The notes beneath the pieces were generated by a model. It was not told the origin of the DNA. It made no database searches and saw only the letters and a program-made list of their open reading frames with translations. A program made the translations under genes and the position numbers. Below are positions 27,862 through 37,811 of a stretch of DNA of 64,000 nucleotides, in pieces. Position 1 is the first letter of the stretch; each line of letters starts with the position of its first letter. Source of the DNA: Thermosynechococcaceae cyanobacterium Okahandja (lineage in GTDB: Bacteria > Cyanobacteriota > Cyanobacteriia > Thermosynechococcales > Thermosynechococcaceae); contig CP136945.1 of NCBI GenBank assembly GCA_041530395.1, positions 1,860,001 through 1,924,000 of the forward strand. Direction: 5' to 3'.

Positions 27862-28245
27862 CTAGTTGCCCCCGAGCCACTTTTGGGCATTCAGCCGTTG
27901 CACAACCCCAAACACCAGCAGGTCAAGGGTCACTTTGCGCTCATCGCTTAAAAATGGCTCAATCGTACTGGGAGTCGTGCCATAATTGCTACAGACAAAG
28001 GCCTTAGTACCTTGGATATCACCATCAAGGAAGTAGAGGCGAAATTCGTGTGCCCCCTTGCCCCACGTGCCAACGACGGTGGTATCCTCAAGTCGCAGGG
28101 TTAAATCCTGAACCTTGTCAGTCAGTGCTTGGGTTAACGCGGGTAAGAACGCCTCATGGATAAACTCGGCAAAGGGTTTGTTTTCGACGGCTGGCGGCTT
28201 TTCTCTTTTTGCAGGAGTTGTGGGGGTCTGTTCGGCCATGACCAT
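27862..28245 (-). CDS. DUF2996 protein
   Basis: A 127-residue soluble protein limited to cyanobacteria and plastids. A Pro/Lys-rich N-terminus (QTPTTPAKREKPPAVENK) leads to a compact domain (FAEFIHEAFLPALTQALTDK, VVGTWGKGAHEFRLYFLDGD, STIEPFLSDERKVTLDLLVF). Function is unknown to me. Two close ATGs (28245, 28239) are possible starts. It is coupled to the downstream peroxiredoxin gene and diverges from rimI with about 55 bases between. Confidence 0.85.
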   Translation of the reverse strand: MVMAEQTPTTPAKREKPPAVENKPFAEFIHEAFLPALTQALTDKVQDLTLRLEDTTVVGTWGKGAHEFRLYFLDGDIQGTKAFVCSNYGTTPSTIEPFLSDERKVTLDLLVFGVVQRLNAQKWLGGN

Positions 28246-28299
28246 TGCTCGTGTAAACCGTTACCCCGATAATACCACTCCAGTTCTCTGGCAACAGCG

Positions 28300-28875
28300 A
28301 TGCCCCTATTAGAATTACGTCCCTTAGCCATTGAGGATTTAGATGGCATTGTCCAACTGGATCAGGTCTGCTTAGGCGGCTTTTGGTCGCGCCAGAGCTA
28401 TGCCCAAGAATTGGTGAAGCCCCACCATACGCTGCTAGTGCTGGCCACGCTGGAGCAGATCTGGGGATGTGGCCTCACGTGGGGGATTGGCGATGAGCTA
28501 CACCTAGTCCTGCTGATGGTGCATCCCCACTGCCGCCGTCAGGGCTTGGCGGGGTTACTGCTGTGCCGTCTGCTGCAATTGGCACACCAGCGGGGCGATC
28601 GCCAGTGGGCCACCCTTGAAGTCCGCCCGAGCAATACCGCCGCCCTGCGCTTATATCAACAGTTTGAATTCACCGTCGTGGGTCGTCGTCCCCATTACTA
28701 CGACCACCCGCGGGAAGATGCCCTCATTCTGTGGCGCAACCACCTCAACACCGCCGCAACCGGTGTCACTTTAGGGCACCAGTGGCACCAATGGCAGACC
28801 CGAGTGAGTCGCCATGGTTGGCAGGTGGTGACCCGCCCCGCCTCAGAAGGATGCTTGCAGGGCGAGGGTAGCTAA
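28300..28875 (+). CDS. rimI: Ribosomal protein S18-alanine N-acetyltransferase-like
   Basis: A 191-residue GNAT acetyltransferase. The acetyl-CoA loop is in LLMVHPHCRRQGLAGLLLCRL (Q/RxxGxA motif) and the RimI-type C-terminal block is LEVRPSNTAALRLYQQFEFTVVGRRPHYY. It would acetylate the N-terminus of ribosomal protein S18 using acetyl-CoA, though other protein N-termini are possible. The GNAT fold ends near residue 148; the last 43 residues are an extra tail without recognisable domain. The 3' end overlaps the convergent ABC transporter by 4 bases. Confidence 0.88.
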   Translation: MPLLELRPLAIEDLDGIVQLDQVCLGGFWSRQSYAQELVKPHHTLLVLATLEQIWGCGLTWGIGDELHLVLLMVHPHCRRQGLAGLLLCRLLQLAHQRGDRQWATLEVRPSNTAALRLYQQFEFTVVGRRPHYYDHPREDALILWRNHLNTAATGVTLGHQWHQWQTRVSRHGWQVVTRPASEGCLQGEGS

Positions 28876-30689
28876 AGCGCGGCACGTCCAGCCGTATCCT
28901 CAGTGATCTCCGATAATGCTTGGAGGCGGTAGAGGTTAGCATAGACCCCATTGCGCTCAAGCAGTTCTGTGTGGGTACCCTGCTCGACCAATTTGCCCCG
29001 CTTCAGCACAAAAATGCGATCCACGTGGCGGATCGTGGCAAGGCGGTGGGCAATAATAATCGCGGTGCGATTCACAAGGAGGCGGTTTAGGGCGGCTTGA
29101 ATCATGACTTCGGTTCCCACATCTAGGTTGGCGGTCGCCTCATCCAAGACCAGAATTTGGGGATTGCGAATTGCCACCCGCGCAAAGGCCAACAGTTGGC
29201 GCTGTCCGGCAGATAGGTTGGTGCCGCGCTGCCGCAGCAGGGTATCGTAACCCGCGGGCAGTTGCTCAATAAATTCGGCAATATTCATTTCGGCGGCCAC
29301 TCGCTGAATCTGATCGAGGGGGTAGGCATCCCCAAGGGCAATGTTGCTTTTCACATCGCCAGAAAAGAGAAAACTATCCTGCAAAATCACACCAATGTGC
29401 TGTCGCAGTTCTGCTTGGCTAAACTCACGGACATTGCGCCCATCAATGAGCACCTCACCGCGACTGGGTTCGTACAGACGGCACAGTAGGCGAATAATTG
29501 AGCTTTTACCCGCACCCGTAGGGCCAACAATGGCCACCTTCTCGCCCGCCGCAATCTGAAAAGACACCCCCCGCAGCACGTAATCCTCCTCTTTATAGGC
29601 CAACCAGACATTGCGAAATTCGACGGCGTACGGGTTATCGTGGCGAACAGGAGTGCGTACCCGGTCGGGGTCTTGGATTTCAATTGGCTCTGATAGCAGG
29701 TCATTAATCCGTTCAATGGCCGTTAACCCCGCCTGTACGATGGTAAATTTTTCCGCTAACTGGCGCAGCGGATCAAAGACTCGCTGGGAAAAAAGAATAA
29801 ACGTGGCCAAGGTGCCAAAGTCTATGGTGCGCTGCTCTACGAGGGCACCCCCAAGCCACAGGACACCGGCGATCGCCACAAAGGCAATCCACTCTAGGGT
29901 TGCCGAGACGGCTGAATCATAAAAAATGGTGCGATCCACTTCCCGAATGTAACGTTGGTTGCGCCGCCGGAATAGATTGCTATTAAACGCCTCCCGCCGA
30001 AACAACTGCACCACCCCAATACCCGTAATATTCTCTTGCAGGTTGGCATTCAGGAGCGACAACTCCTCACGGGACTTGTAGTTCGCCAGCCGATAGCGGT
30101 TCTGAAAGTAGATAATGAGCGCCGTAATCGGCAGCACCAGCGCCAACAGCAGCGTCGCCAAGGTGTGGTCAATCAAGAACATCGTCAGGATAACCACCAC
30201 CATGGAAAACACATCGCTAATCACCCCCACGGCTCCGGTGGCGAACACATCCCCAAGGGCATCCACATCACTCGTCAAACGGGTAATCAGCTTTCCCACA
30301 GGGGTGCGATCAAAAAAGCGGGAGGATAAGCGCAGGACGTGATCAAACAAATCGTGGCGAATATCGGCGGTAATCTGCTGGCCAATTTTTTGAATCCAGT
30401 AGCCCTGAGCCGCCTGCAGGGTAAACCGCAGGATCACGGTGACCAGCAATGCCATGCTCAGCAGATCAATGCCTTGGGTTAAGGACAAGGGCTTGAGAAA
30501 GGCGTAGGTGCTCTCCTCCTGTTTGAGGAAGGCGATCGCTTGGCCAATGATAATGGGTTGCAGGGCAGCCGCCGCCGCCAAGGGAACCAACAGTAACCCA
30601 CTCCCCAAAAGTGCCCAGCGGTAAGGCCGCAGGTAGGGGATCAAGCGCTGTAGCAATTGCCAGTCAGTGGCGCGGGCTGCAGATGTCAT
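28872..30689 (-). CDS. ABC exporter half-transporter (MsbA/BmrA type)
   Basis: A 605-residue fused permease-ATPase. Six transmembrane helices occupy residues 20-330 (LLGSGLLLVPLAAAAALQPIIIG, ISDVFSMVVVILTMFLIDHTLATLLLALVLPITAL). The ATPase has Walker A GPTGAGKSSIIRLL (about 389), signature LSAGQ (about 495), Walker B ILVLDEATANLD and the switch His in IIIAHRLATIRH. It likely acts as a homodimer exporting a lipid or drug-like substrate; the substrate cannot be read. It precedes by about 120 bases, on the opposite strand, the promoter described at 30772. Confidence 0.92.
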   Translation of the reverse strand: MTSAARATDWQLLQRLIPYLRPYRWALLGSGLLLVPLAAAAALQPIIIGQAIAFLKQEESTYAFLKPLSLTQGIDLLSMALLVTVILRFTLQAAQGYWIQKIGQQITADIRHDLFDHVLRLSSRFFDRTPVGKLITRLTSDVDALGDVFATGAVGVISDVFSMVVVILTMFLIDHTLATLLLALVLPITALIIYFQNRYRLANYKSREELSLLNANLQENITGIGVVQLFRREAFNSNLFRRRNQRYIREVDRTIFYDSAVSATLEWIAFVAIAGVLWLGGALVEQRTIDFGTLATFILFSQRVFDPLRQLAEKFTIVQAGLTAIERINDLLSEPIEIQDPDRVRTPVRHDNPYAVEFRNVWLAYKEEDYVLRGVSFQIAAGEKVAIVGPTGAGKSSIIRLLCRLYEPSRGEVLIDGRNVREFSQAELRQHIGVILQDSFLFSGDVKSNIALGDAYPLDQIQRVAAEMNIAEFIEQLPAGYDTLLRQRGTNLSAGQRQLLAFARVAIRNPQILVLDEATANLDVGTEVMIQAALNRLLVNRTAIIIAHRLATIRHVDRIFVLKRGKLVEQGTHTELLERNGVYANLYRLQALSEITEDTAGRAAL

Positions 30690-30771
30690 GCTGTCTCGCA
30701 GGGGGTAGTCTCCTATACCAGTCTAGGGCGAGGTCAGTAATAGTTTGTAACAGTTTTTCGGCGCAACAGGG

Positions 30772-30800
30772 TTGTCATCCGCCGTTGGCTTAGCTATAGT
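30772..30800 (+). promoter_or_regulatory. Sigma-70 type promoter for an unannotated transcript
   Basis: TTGTCA (30772-30777), a 17-base spacer, then TATAGT (30795-30800), pointing along the plus strand into a gap where both neighbours are on the minus strand. The 14-mer TATAGTAAAGGTAG (30795-30808) recurs, in the other orientation, as the -10 region of the small gene at 47.3 kb (47392-47405). Confidence 0.6.
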
Positions 30801-30806
30801 AAAGGT

Positions 30807-30975
30807 AGTTCGGGCTATCAATCCCCCGCATAGCCCCACTAAAATCCCCGAAAAGGTAAGTTACTCCGAAAGGGTAATGCTCAAATCAAAGATCCTGTAG
30901 CCGCCGCTTCAGAAAATGGTATGGATGTCTTTGATGCCGAAGGGATTTTTTCCAAATTTACCTAAAATATAGGGC
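30807..30975 (+). ncRNA. Candidate small RNA or small-peptide transcript
   Basis: Downstream of the promoter at 30772-30800 the presumed transcript begins near 30807. It starts with a perfect 7-bp hairpin (GGGCTAT 30812-30818 with ATAGCCC 30830-30836) exposing a CCCCC-containing 11-base loop. The rest contains no classical gene, but one frame stays open from about 30842 to TAA 30966, ending MDVFDAEGIFSKFT, without an acceptable start codon and ribosome site further up. A GGTAT/ATGCC stem followed by a T6 run lies near 30930-30958 as possible terminator. Whether this is an sRNA, a leader peptide or a decayed gene is open. Confidence 0.4.
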
Positions 30976-30979
30976 GTAC

Positions 30980-31594
30980 TTAGTGCGTGCTATCGCTAAT
31001 GCGGCGGAGTACACCATTTACAAAGCGGTGACTGCCTTCGTCGCTATAGCGTTTAGCCAGTTCAATGGCCTCATTAATGGCCACTTGTTTGGCCACATCG
31101 AGGTACGTCATTTCCGTAATGGCAATTTCAATGATGTGGCGATCGACTTGGGTCAGGCGCTCCACCTGCCAGTCCACCATTGAGGTCTCGAGCCGCTGCT
31201 CAATGGCCGCCTGATGGCGGTGTAGGTGCTGCAAAATAGCCACGGCGTAGGTTTGCACCTCCTCTTGGTGGGCAAAATAGAGAATTTCGGGTAAATCTAG
31301 GGCGGCACCGACGCGATTAATGCAGCGTTCTGCCCGCTGGAGTGCTTCCCGCAGCAGCAATTGAACCTTCTCAAGCTGAGGGAGTTGTAACTCGCTCTCG
31401 TGCAGCAGCCGTTGCCCCTCACTTAGCTCACTCCCGGCCTGCTCTAGGGTATCGCGCACATCGCTGGCGAGGGTACGGACGGCCATTAAAATCAGGCTGC
31501 GACAGTCGGCATCACTGAGAGCCTTGGGTTGACGCAGGAGTTGGGCGGCACTCAGCAGCGCCAATTCACGGGCAACACGGCGAGCGGTGGTCAT
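30980..31594 (-). CDS. nusB: Transcription antitermination factor NusB
   Basis: A 204-residue NusB with an N-terminal addition of about 60 residues compared with the 140-residue E. coli protein. The all-helical RNA-binding fold is recognisable from [16 protein letters not shown] (residue 5 on) and the C-terminal blocks [31 protein letters not shown] and [11 protein letters not shown]. NusB joins S10 (NusE) on boxA RNA to antiterminate rRNA transcription. The start overlaps the end of the upstream DUF502 gene (ATGA), so the two are translationally coupled; that pairing is common in cyanobacteria. Confidence 0.93.
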   Translation of the reverse strand: MTTARRVARELALLSAAQLLRQPKALSDADCRSLILMAVRTLASDVRDTLEQAGSELSEGQRLLHESELQLPQLEKVQLLLREALQRAERCINRVGAALDLPEILYFAHQEEVQTYAVAILQHLHRHQAAIEQRLETSMVDWQVERLTQVDRHIIEIAITEMTYLDVAKQVAINEAIELAKRYSDEGSHRFVNGVLRRISDSTH

Positions 31595-32286
31595 GGGGTG
31601 TTCCTCGGCAATGGCTTTAGGATGGGGGGAATGGCACCGGAGGTGACTGAGGGCAGTGGGGTGCCGGGAGTCACGATGCCGCCGGAGATGATCAGCTTAA
31701 AGGCATCCTCAATGGAGATGTTTAGGTCCTGTACCTCCCGCTCACTGGCAATGACGTACCAGCCGGTTGTGGGGTTGGGGGAGGAGGGCACAAATAAACT
31801 GAGCATCGGCTCGGTAAACGTGGTTTGCAGTGAACCATTAATTGTACCCGTTACAAAGGCAACCGCCCACAGACCCGGGCGGGGATACTCAACGAGGACA
31901 ACGCGGCGAAAGCGATCGCGCGAGTCCCGCAGGATCGTCTCTAGGAGTTGTTGCAGGACGTTGTAGAGGGTACCCGCAAGGGGGATGCGCTTGAGCACAC
32001 GTTCACCGGTTTCTAAAAACCAGCGACCCACGATATTACGCGCCATCAGGCCAATGAGCAAAATGCCACTGAGGGGCACAAGAAGTCCCACGCTGATATT
32101 GAGTAGATCGACTAGGAGGGGATGCCATGTTTTGAAGGGGTTGACTTGTTTGGGAATGCGGGTCAGTAGGTCTAATACCCAGCTAGATACTGAAATGGAC
32201 AGCCAGATCGTGGTGGCAAGGGGAATGACCACAAGCAAACCGGCAATGAGGTCGTTTTTAATCGCTTGTTTGAGTCGATGGAGCAC
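31591..32286 (-). CDS. DUF502 membrane protein
   Basis: A 231-residue protein with two transmembrane helices (about 12-37, [20 protein letters not shown]; about 63-87, [20 protein letters not shown]) and a soluble C-terminal domain including [21 protein letters not shown] and [19 protein letters not shown]. This is the DUF502 family, of unknown function, related to plant LIKE-COV proteins. The gene overlaps nusB by four bases. The Pro-rich tail ([18 protein letters not shown]) is probably disordered. Confidence 0.88.
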   Translation of the reverse strand: MLHRLKQAIKNDLIAGLLVVIPLATTIWLSISVSSWVLDLLTRIPKQVNPFKTWHPLLVDLLNISVGLLVPLSGILLIGLMARNIVGRWFLETGERVLKRIPLAGTLYNVLQQLLETILRDSRDRFRRVVLVEYPRPGLWAVAFVTGTINGSLQTTFTEPMLSLFVPSSPNPTTGWYVIASEREVQDLNISIEDAFKLIISGGIVTPGTPLPSVTSGAIPPILKPLPRNTP

Positions 32287-32342
32287 GGCAAACTCGGAAC
32301 AGGGCGTGTATTCCTAGCTTAACGGCTGTGGGGACGGCTTTG

Positions 32343-33443
32343 TTAGCTGGCGCAGCGGTGAAAGGCCAAACTGCTATAGAGCATAAAGGCGGCATCCCAG
32401 AGGCTCTCTTCGCGGCGGAAGAGGTTGAGGTGGGGGCGGATTTTACTCAGTAATTCGCTAAATTCAAGGGCGGTTTCGGCAAAGCTACTAAAGTCGTTCC
32501 AAACGGGGCGATCGCCCCAAGGCTGCTGCCATACCTGCGAAAGCTGCCGCCATTTAACCCACGAGGTGGCCTGATCCAGTTCGAGGTCGGTGGTGGTGGC
32601 CGTGGGATCAAGCGCGGCTAAATCAATCCCCTGATTAAACTGATAGCCACCGCGATAAAAGCGCAGAATTTGATTTTTCTCCCTCAGGTGCAGGTCGCAG
32701 CACTGGGCATGATCTTGGATTTGCTCTTTACGGCTGACTTTGCCTTGGCGATCGCGATCAAAGACCAACTCAAAAATGGGCAGTAACCCCTCCACCCGCT
32801 GCGTTACCTCGGACCACTGAAACGTGAGGGTAAAGGGCTGCGGTTGCAGTGAACTGGTACAGACCACTCGGGGCTGGGGCGAAATTGCCTCAAAATAGCG
32901 AACCTCCAGCACGGGGGTTTGGGTCAGCGCCTCCATGGGGACGCAAAATAAAGGTAAGCCCGCCGCCTGTAGCTCTTGGCGGTACACCATCAATTCGGCA
33001 AAATTACCGCAGCGGATCAACCGCCATCCCCGAGTCGGGATCAGGAGCCGCGCTGCATAGGGATCAATTTTTAGGATAGTCGCCAGATGCCGGGCTAGGG
33101 GTGCCTTCGCCTCTGGATTAGAAACGCCTTCTAAAACCAGTAGCCCCTGCTGTTCAATGCCAACCACCGCATGGGTCTGGGCGATCGCCCGCTGTCGCTG
33201 CTGCTGCCGCACCTCCTCAATGTCCTGGAGACCTTGGCGCGCTGCTTGGGTCAACTTAGGGCCACAGTTCAGTCGCAGTAAATTCCGAAACGTTGCTTCC
33301 GCTTCACCGAGGCGATCGGTCTTCAGGTACAGCCGTCCTTGGCAGAGTAATACCCGCGGGTCTTCGGCAGGAAGCTGCCCCAACAAGTGCTCCGCCTGCT
33401 GGTAGTTCCCCTGCTCCAGTGCTGCCAAAATCTCTGTAATCAT
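32343..33443 (-). CDS. TPR-containing cyanobacterial protein
   Basis: A 366-residue protein. The first 90 residues form tetratricopeptide-like helices (LAALEQGNYQQAEHLLGQL, LLCQGRLYLKTDRLGEAEATFRNLL). The remainder is a globular region without recognised domain (KIDPYAARLLIPTRGWRLIR, FTLTFQWSEVTQRVEGLLPIFE, LRFYRGGYQFNQGIDL). I know no function. It lies 33 bases downstream of dnaJ on the same strand, so it may belong to the dnaK-dnaJ transcript, and a role with chaperones or stress is a contextual guess only. Confidence 0.8.
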   Translation of the reverse strand: MITEILAALEQGNYQQAEHLLGQLPAEDPRVLLCQGRLYLKTDRLGEAEATFRNLLRLNCGPKLTQAARQGLQDIEEVRQQQRQRAIAQTHAVVGIEQQGLLVLEGVSNPEAKAPLARHLATILKIDPYAARLLIPTRGWRLIRCGNFAELMVYRQELQAAGLPLFCVPMEALTQTPVLEVRYFEAISPQPRVVCTSSLQPQPFTLTFQWSEVTQRVEGLLPIFELVFDRDRQGKVSRKEQIQDHAQCCDLHLREKNQILRFYRGGYQFNQGIDLAALDPTATTTDLELDQATSWVKWRQLSQVWQQPWGDRPVWNDFSSFAETALEFSELLSKIRPHLNLFRREESLWDAAFMLYSSLAFHRCAS

Positions 33444-33476
33444 TGATATGCTGACCCACTGCTGCGCCGTCGAATC

Positions 33477-34604
33477 CTAGCCGCCAAACAGACCCCCTAA
33501 AAAGTTCTCTAACCCCCCCTTGCCGAGGCGCTCACCACGAATTTTAGCCAGTTTTTCAAGGAGTTCGCGCTCCTCGTGATTAATCCGGGTGGGAATCTCC
33601 ACATCAACGGTAATTAGGTGATCCCCTCGCGCTACCGGATTGCCGACCCGGGGTACCCCATGCCCCTCTAGGGTCAAAACAGTTCCGGGCTGGGTGCCCG
33701 CAGGGATCGTCAGTTCGGCTTCGCCATCGACGGTGTTCACCATCACGCGGCAGCCAAGAATCGCCTGCAGGTAGCTAATTTTTAACCGCGACAGAATGTT
33801 ATTACCTTCCCGCTGGAACTCGGGATCCGCCTCCACGTACAAATACACGTAGAGGTCACCCGCAGGGCCACCCCGCTGACCGGCATCCCCCTCTCCCGAC
33901 ACCCGCAGCCGTGTGCCGGTATCCACTCCGGCGGGAATGGTAATTTTTAACTTTTTGCTCACCTGAGTGTAACCTTGACCACCACAGGTACTACAGCGGT
34001 CTTCCACCATCGAGCCAGAGCCACCGCAGGTAGGGCAGGTGGTTAATTGGGTAAAACTGCCAAAGGGGGTACGGGTGGAGCGGCGCACTTGGCCAACCCC
34101 ATTGCAGGTACTACAGGTCACCGGGCGGGTACCGGGCTTCGCACCTGTCCCTTTGCAGGTTTGGCAGGTTTCTAGATGGTTGAGGCGAATTTCCTTTTCA
34201 GCGCCAAAAACCGCTTCACGAAATTCCAGCTTGAGGTCGTAGCGCAGGTCATCACCCCGGGTTGGGCTTGGACGACGGCGGCCAGTGGTACCCACGCCGG
34301 TACCAAACCCCCCAAAGAACGTTTCAAAAATGTCGGCAAAGCCGCCCATATCGCCAACGCCAAAGTCGCTGAAGCCCGCCGCACCGCTGACACCCACTTC
34401 ACCAAAGCGATCGTAGTTGGCGCGCGCCTGAGGGTCTGAGAGTACCTCGTAGGCACGGTTGATTTCCTTGAAGGTTTCCTCGGCGCCCGGCTCCTTATTC
34501 ACATCGGGGTGATATTTGCGGGCTAGGCGCCGATACGCTCGCTTTAATTCCTCGGCATCGGCAGAGCGCGAGACACCCAATATCTCATAGAAATCACGAG
34601 CCAT
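33477..34604 (-). CDS. dnaJ: Chaperone DnaJ (Hsp40, type I)
   Basis: A 375-residue co-chaperone that stimulates DnaK ATPase and delivers clients. J domain at 1-70 with HPD in [10 protein letters not shown], glycine/phenylalanine-rich linker at about 75-115, four zinc-binding CxxCxGxG repeats at about 145-210 ([32 protein letters not shown]), then the C-terminal substrate domain. The start is ATG 34604, after an in-frame GTG at 34610. It follows dnaK by 17 bases: a dnaK-dnaJ operon. grpE is not in the window. Confidence 0.96.
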   Translation of the reverse strand: MARDFYEILGVSRSADAEELKRAYRRLARKYHPDVNKEPGAEETFKEINRAYEVLSDPQARANYDRFGEVGVSGAAGFSDFGVGDMGGFADIFETFFGGFGTGVGTTGRRRPSPTRGDDLRYDLKLEFREAVFGAEKEIRLNHLETCQTCKGTGAKPGTRPVTCSTCNGVGQVRRSTRTPFGSFTQLTTCPTCGGSGSMVEDRCSTCGGQGYTQVSKKLKITIPAGVDTGTRLRVSGEGDAGQRGGPAGDLYVYLYVEADPEFQREGNNILSRLKISYLQAILGCRVMVNTVDGEAELTIPAGTQPGTVLTLEGHGVPRVGNPVARGDHLITVDVEIPTRINHEERELLEKLAKIRGERLGKGGLENFLGGLFGG

Positions 34605-34621
34605 AGCCACAGCTACCTAAA

Positions 34622-36577
34622 TTAATCAACAGCTTCATAATCCGAAACAACTGTTTCTTCATTATCGCTGATTACTGTGGCATCACTATCCAAAACTTGG
34701 GTCGCTTGGGAACTAATGGTTGACCCGCCCCGAGTTGGGTTGGGTGCCATCATGGAGCCGCCCGCCGTTTGCTGATAGACCACCGTGCCAAGGGCGACCA
34801 AGGCTTGTTGCAGCGCCTCCATCCGTTTGCGAATTTCATCTGGCGTGATGGTGTCATCCACCATCGCCGCTTGCATACGTTGCACCGCTGGTTCAATGCG
34901 AGCGCGCAGGTCAGGAGGCAGGCTGATGCCGTGGTTTTTCAGGGTGGATTCGTAGCTATACAGCAGCGTGTCAGCTTGGTTACGCAGCTCTGCCACTTGT
35001 CGCTTCATTTCGTCGGCTTGGGCATAGATGGAGGCCTCTTGGCGCATCCGCTCAATTTCCATACTGCTGAGGCCGCCTCGGTTGGTAATGCGCACACTCT
35101 GCTGGCGGCCGGTGGCTTTATCCACTGCCGAAACACTGAGAATGCCGTTGGCATCAATATCAAAGGTGACATCAATTTGGGGCACACCGCGGGGCGCGGG
35201 GGGAATCCCGGTCAACTCAAAGCAGGCCAGTTGCTTATTGTCTTTGGCAATGGGGCGCTCCCCTTGATAGACGGCAATTTCCACCACCGTTTGGCCATCG
35301 GCAGCGGTGGAAAAGCTTTGGGTCTTACTGGTGGGCAGGGTGGTGTTGCGCTCAATGATTTTAGTGAAGACGCCACCCAAGGTTTCTAGACCAAGAGACA
35401 GGGGAGTCACATCCAGCAGCAGTAAATCTTTGACGGTGGTTTCTTTGCCGAGGATTCCCCCTTGGATGGCAGCACCGATGGCAACGGCTTCATCGGGGTT
35501 AACGGAGCGATCCACCGGTTTGCTGCAAAACTGCTTGACAATTTCTTGAATGGCGGGGATGCGGGTTGACCCCCCCACCAGTAGCACCCGGTCAATATCG
35601 TCAACACTCAGGCCCGCATCGGCAAGAGCCTGTTGCATTGGCGCAAGGGTTGCTTGGACAAGGTGAGCTGAGAGTTCTTCAAATTGACTGCGGCTGAGGT
35701 CAATTTCAAGGTGCTTGGGGCCGGTGGCATCGGCGGTAATAAAGGGCAGGTTAATGGAGGTGGAAAGGGTGCCCGAGAGCTCCACTTTGGCTTTTTCAGC
35801 GGCTTCCCGTAGCCGTTGCAGCGCCATCTTATCACTGGATAAATCAATCCCTTCTTGCTCTTTGAAGGTGGCCAGCAGCCAGTCGAGGATACACTCGTCA
35901 AAGTTATCGCCGCCTAGGTGGTTGTTGCCAGCGGTGGCAATCACTTCAAAGACCCCGTCCCCCAGTTGCAGAATCGACACGTCAAAGGTGCCACCCCCAA
36001 GGTCAAAGACCAGTATTCGTTGATCTTGATCCTGTTTGTCAATCCCATAGGCCAAGGCGGCGGCGGTGGGTTCGTTGATAATCCGCATCACTTCAAGGCC
36101 CGCGATCGCCCCAGCATCTTTGGTGGCTTGGCGCTGGGCATCGCTAAAGTAGGCGGGCACCGTAATCACGGCCTGGGTGACGGTTTCCCCGAGGTAGGCT
36201 TCCGCATCCTGCTTTAGTTTTTGCAGCACCATGGCGGAAATTTCCTGTGGGGTGTAGGTGCGATCGCGAATTTGCACATCCACCGTGCCGTCCCGCCCCT
36301 GCACACAGGTGTAGGAGACCCGCTGCCGTTCGGCGCTTGTTTCATCCCAGCGGCGGCCAATGAAGCGCTTAATACTAAACACCGTGTTTTCGGCATTGGT
36401 CACTGCCTGACGCTTGGCCAACTGCCCCACCAAGCGTTCGCCAGATTTGCCAAAGGCAACAATACTTGGGGTTGTCCGGCCACCTTCAGCACTGGGGATA
36501 ACGACGGGGCTACCGCCTTCTAAGACTGCCACACAACTGTTTGTGGTTCCAAGGTCGATGCCAATGACTTTACCCAT
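34622..36577 (-). CDS. dnaK: Chaperone DnaK (Hsp70)
   Basis: A 651-residue Hsp70. The ATPase domain starts [41 protein letters not shown] and [13 protein letters not shown] are present. The substrate-binding domain ([39 protein letters not shown]) and helical lid follow, and the tail ends acidic ([11 protein letters not shown]) rather than EEVD-like. The start sequence resembles the cyanobacterial DnaK2 type, the stress-induced form. No CIRCE inverted repeat is visible in the 160 bases upstream, so HrcA control is not indicated. Confidence 0.96.
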   Translation of the reverse strand: MGKVIGIDLGTTNSCVAVLEGGSPVVIPSAEGGRTTPSIVAFGKSGERLVGQLAKRQAVTNAENTVFSIKRFIGRRWDETSAERQRVSYTCVQGRDGTVDVQIRDRTYTPQEISAMVLQKLKQDAEAYLGETVTQAVITVPAYFSDAQRQATKDAGAIAGLEVMRIINEPTAAALAYGIDKQDQDQRILVFDLGGGTFDVSILQLGDGVFEVIATAGNNHLGGDNFDECILDWLLATFKEQEGIDLSSDKMALQRLREAAEKAKVELSGTLSTSINLPFITADATGPKHLEIDLSRSQFEELSAHLVQATLAPMQQALADAGLSVDDIDRVLLVGGSTRIPAIQEIVKQFCSKPVDRSVNPDEAVAIGAAIQGGILGKETTVKDLLLLDVTPLSLGLETLGGVFTKIIERNTTLPTSKTQSFSTAADGQTVVEIAVYQGERPIAKDNKQLACFELTGIPPAPRGVPQIDVTFDIDANGILSVSAVDKATGRQQSVRITNRGGLSSMEIERMRQEASIYAQADEMKRQVAELRNQADTLLYSYESTLKNHGISLPPDLRARIEPAVQRMQAAMVDDTITPDEIRKRMEALQQALVALGTVVYQQTAGGSMMAPNPTRGGSTISSQATQVLDSDATVISDNEETVVSDYEAVD

Positions 36578-36736
36578 AGCCGCAAATCACTTGTTCTAGA
36601 ACGGTGTTGATCAATGTTGTTCAGCAGCAGAAGACGCACTGCCGCAAGGCACAGATAATCTTTTTCTAGGTTGCCCCAAGAATGATGCTATGGTAACACC
36701 CTAATTCTAAAAAGAAGATATTCACTAACAATCTTG

Positions 36737-37300
36737 TTAAACTGTAACACCCCCATGGCTGGGTTGACGAATCAGGGCAACGGCAATGCGATCTGCGTCT
36801 AGAGCCTGAACCTCTACCGCAATATGGGGGCCAAAGAAGGTTTCCATTTTGGCTTGCTTGGACTGCCAGACCGCAAGGGGAATCGCGGGAGAGGCAAACT
36901 CCAAAATCAGGGTGTAGGCTCCATCCGTGAGGGTCTCGGCGATCGCCACCAGCACCGGACGCGCCACATCCGAAGGACTCAGCCCCAAGCTAGCCAATGT
37001 ACTGTCTAGATGAGCCTCTTGGCCATAGCGATAGCGGGTAACATCCTTGCGAATTTGGGTTTGGGTGGGAGTGGCTTGGGCACGGGCAGCAATGACGGCT
37101 GCCGTCGGTGGCTCACGGTAGGGTACGGGCTTAAGTTCAGCGGCTTTGAGCGCCAGCCCCCCCAGTAACAAGGGCACCCCATAAAAGAAACCCGCCAAAT
37201 TCACGGTGGCATTGCCAGTGGCGTAGGCGACGATCCCCACCACCGTCAGGACGGATCCTGCGATTAACCCTAAGCTGCCCAAGGAAAATGAACCCAGCAT
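36737..37300 (-). CDS. DUF2854 protein, membrane-associated
   Basis: A 187-residue protein with two N-terminal transmembrane helices (LGLIAGSVLTVVGIVAYATG; AGFFYGVPLLLGGLALKAAEL) and a soluble domain beginning VTRYRYGQEAHLDSTLASLGL and RPVLVAIAETLTDGAYTLILEF. It matches the DUF2854 family of cyanobacteria and plastids, function unknown. It lies 17 bases downstream of yajQ-type gene on the same strand. The SPAIPLAVWQSKQAKMETFF block is characteristic of the family as I remember it. Confidence 0.85.
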   Translation of the reverse strand: MLGSFSLGSLGLIAGSVLTVVGIVAYATGNATVNLAGFFYGVPLLLGGLALKAAELKPVPYREPPTAAVIAARAQATPTQTQIRKDVTRYRYGQEAHLDSTLASLGLSPSDVARPVLVAIAETLTDGAYTLILEFASPAIPLAVWQSKQAKMETFFGPHIAVEVQALDADRIAVALIRQPSHGGVTV

Positions 37301-37317
37301 CGCGATCGCCCACGCCC

Positions 37318-37809
37318 CTAACGGTAGTTCGTAAATTGTAACGGCACCGGATAGTCTGCGGCCTTTAACCGTTGAATCACCGCCTGTAAATCATCCTTAG
37401 ACTTGGCGCTCACCCGCACCACATCCCCTTGAATAGAGGCCTGCACCTTCTTAAACTCTGTCCGGATTAATTTACTGATCTCCTTCGCCAATTCAGAATT
37501 AATGCCGCGGCGCAGTTGGATTACTTGCTTGACGCGGTTACCACTGGCCGACTCCACCGCGCCATAGTCAAAAATCTTGAGGGACAACTGCCGCTTGGCA
37601 GCCTTTTGCTGCAAAATCGTGTGTACCGCATTGAGGGTAAACTCGCTATCGGTTTGCAGCGTCAGCCCCTCCTTGGTTAGCTCAAGGGTGGTTTGGGTGT
37701 CTTTAAGATCGTAGCGCGCCTTAATTTCCCGCTCTGTTTGATCCACGGCATTGACTAGCTCTTGCCAGTCAAAGTCACTCACAATATCAAAGGAAAACGT
37801 ACTTGCCAT
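37318..37809 (-). CDS. YajQ-family nucleotide-binding protein
   Basis: A 163-residue member of the YajQ/UPF0234 family, two-domain alpha/beta fold related to RNA-binding folds, reported to bind cyclic di-GMP in Xanthomonas and to bind nucleic acid elsewhere. Family hallmarks are [20 protein letters not shown] at the N-terminus, [13 protein letters not shown] and the C-terminal [19 protein letters not shown]. It follows the amino-acid-binding lipoprotein by 2 bases, on the same strand. Ligand in this organism is unknown. Confidence 0.93.
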   Translation of the reverse strand: MASTFSFDIVSDFDWQELVNAVDQTEREIKARYDLKDTQTTLELTKEGLTLQTDSEFTLNAVHTILQQKAAKRQLSLKIFDYGAVESASGNRVKQVIQLRRGINSELAKEISKLIRTEFKKVQASIQGDVVRVSAKSKDDLQAVIQRLKAADYPVPLQFTNYR

Positions 37810-37811
37810 GC

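Noticed and set aside
30690-30979. Riboswitch or 6S RNA in the gap before nusB
   Set aside because: No match to riboswitch cores I know and no long terminal pairing as in 6S RNA; kept only as an unclassified transcript.
36578-36736. Search for a CIRCE operator upstream of dnaK
   Set aside because: No TTAGCACTC-N9-GAGTGCTAA pattern, even with several mismatches.
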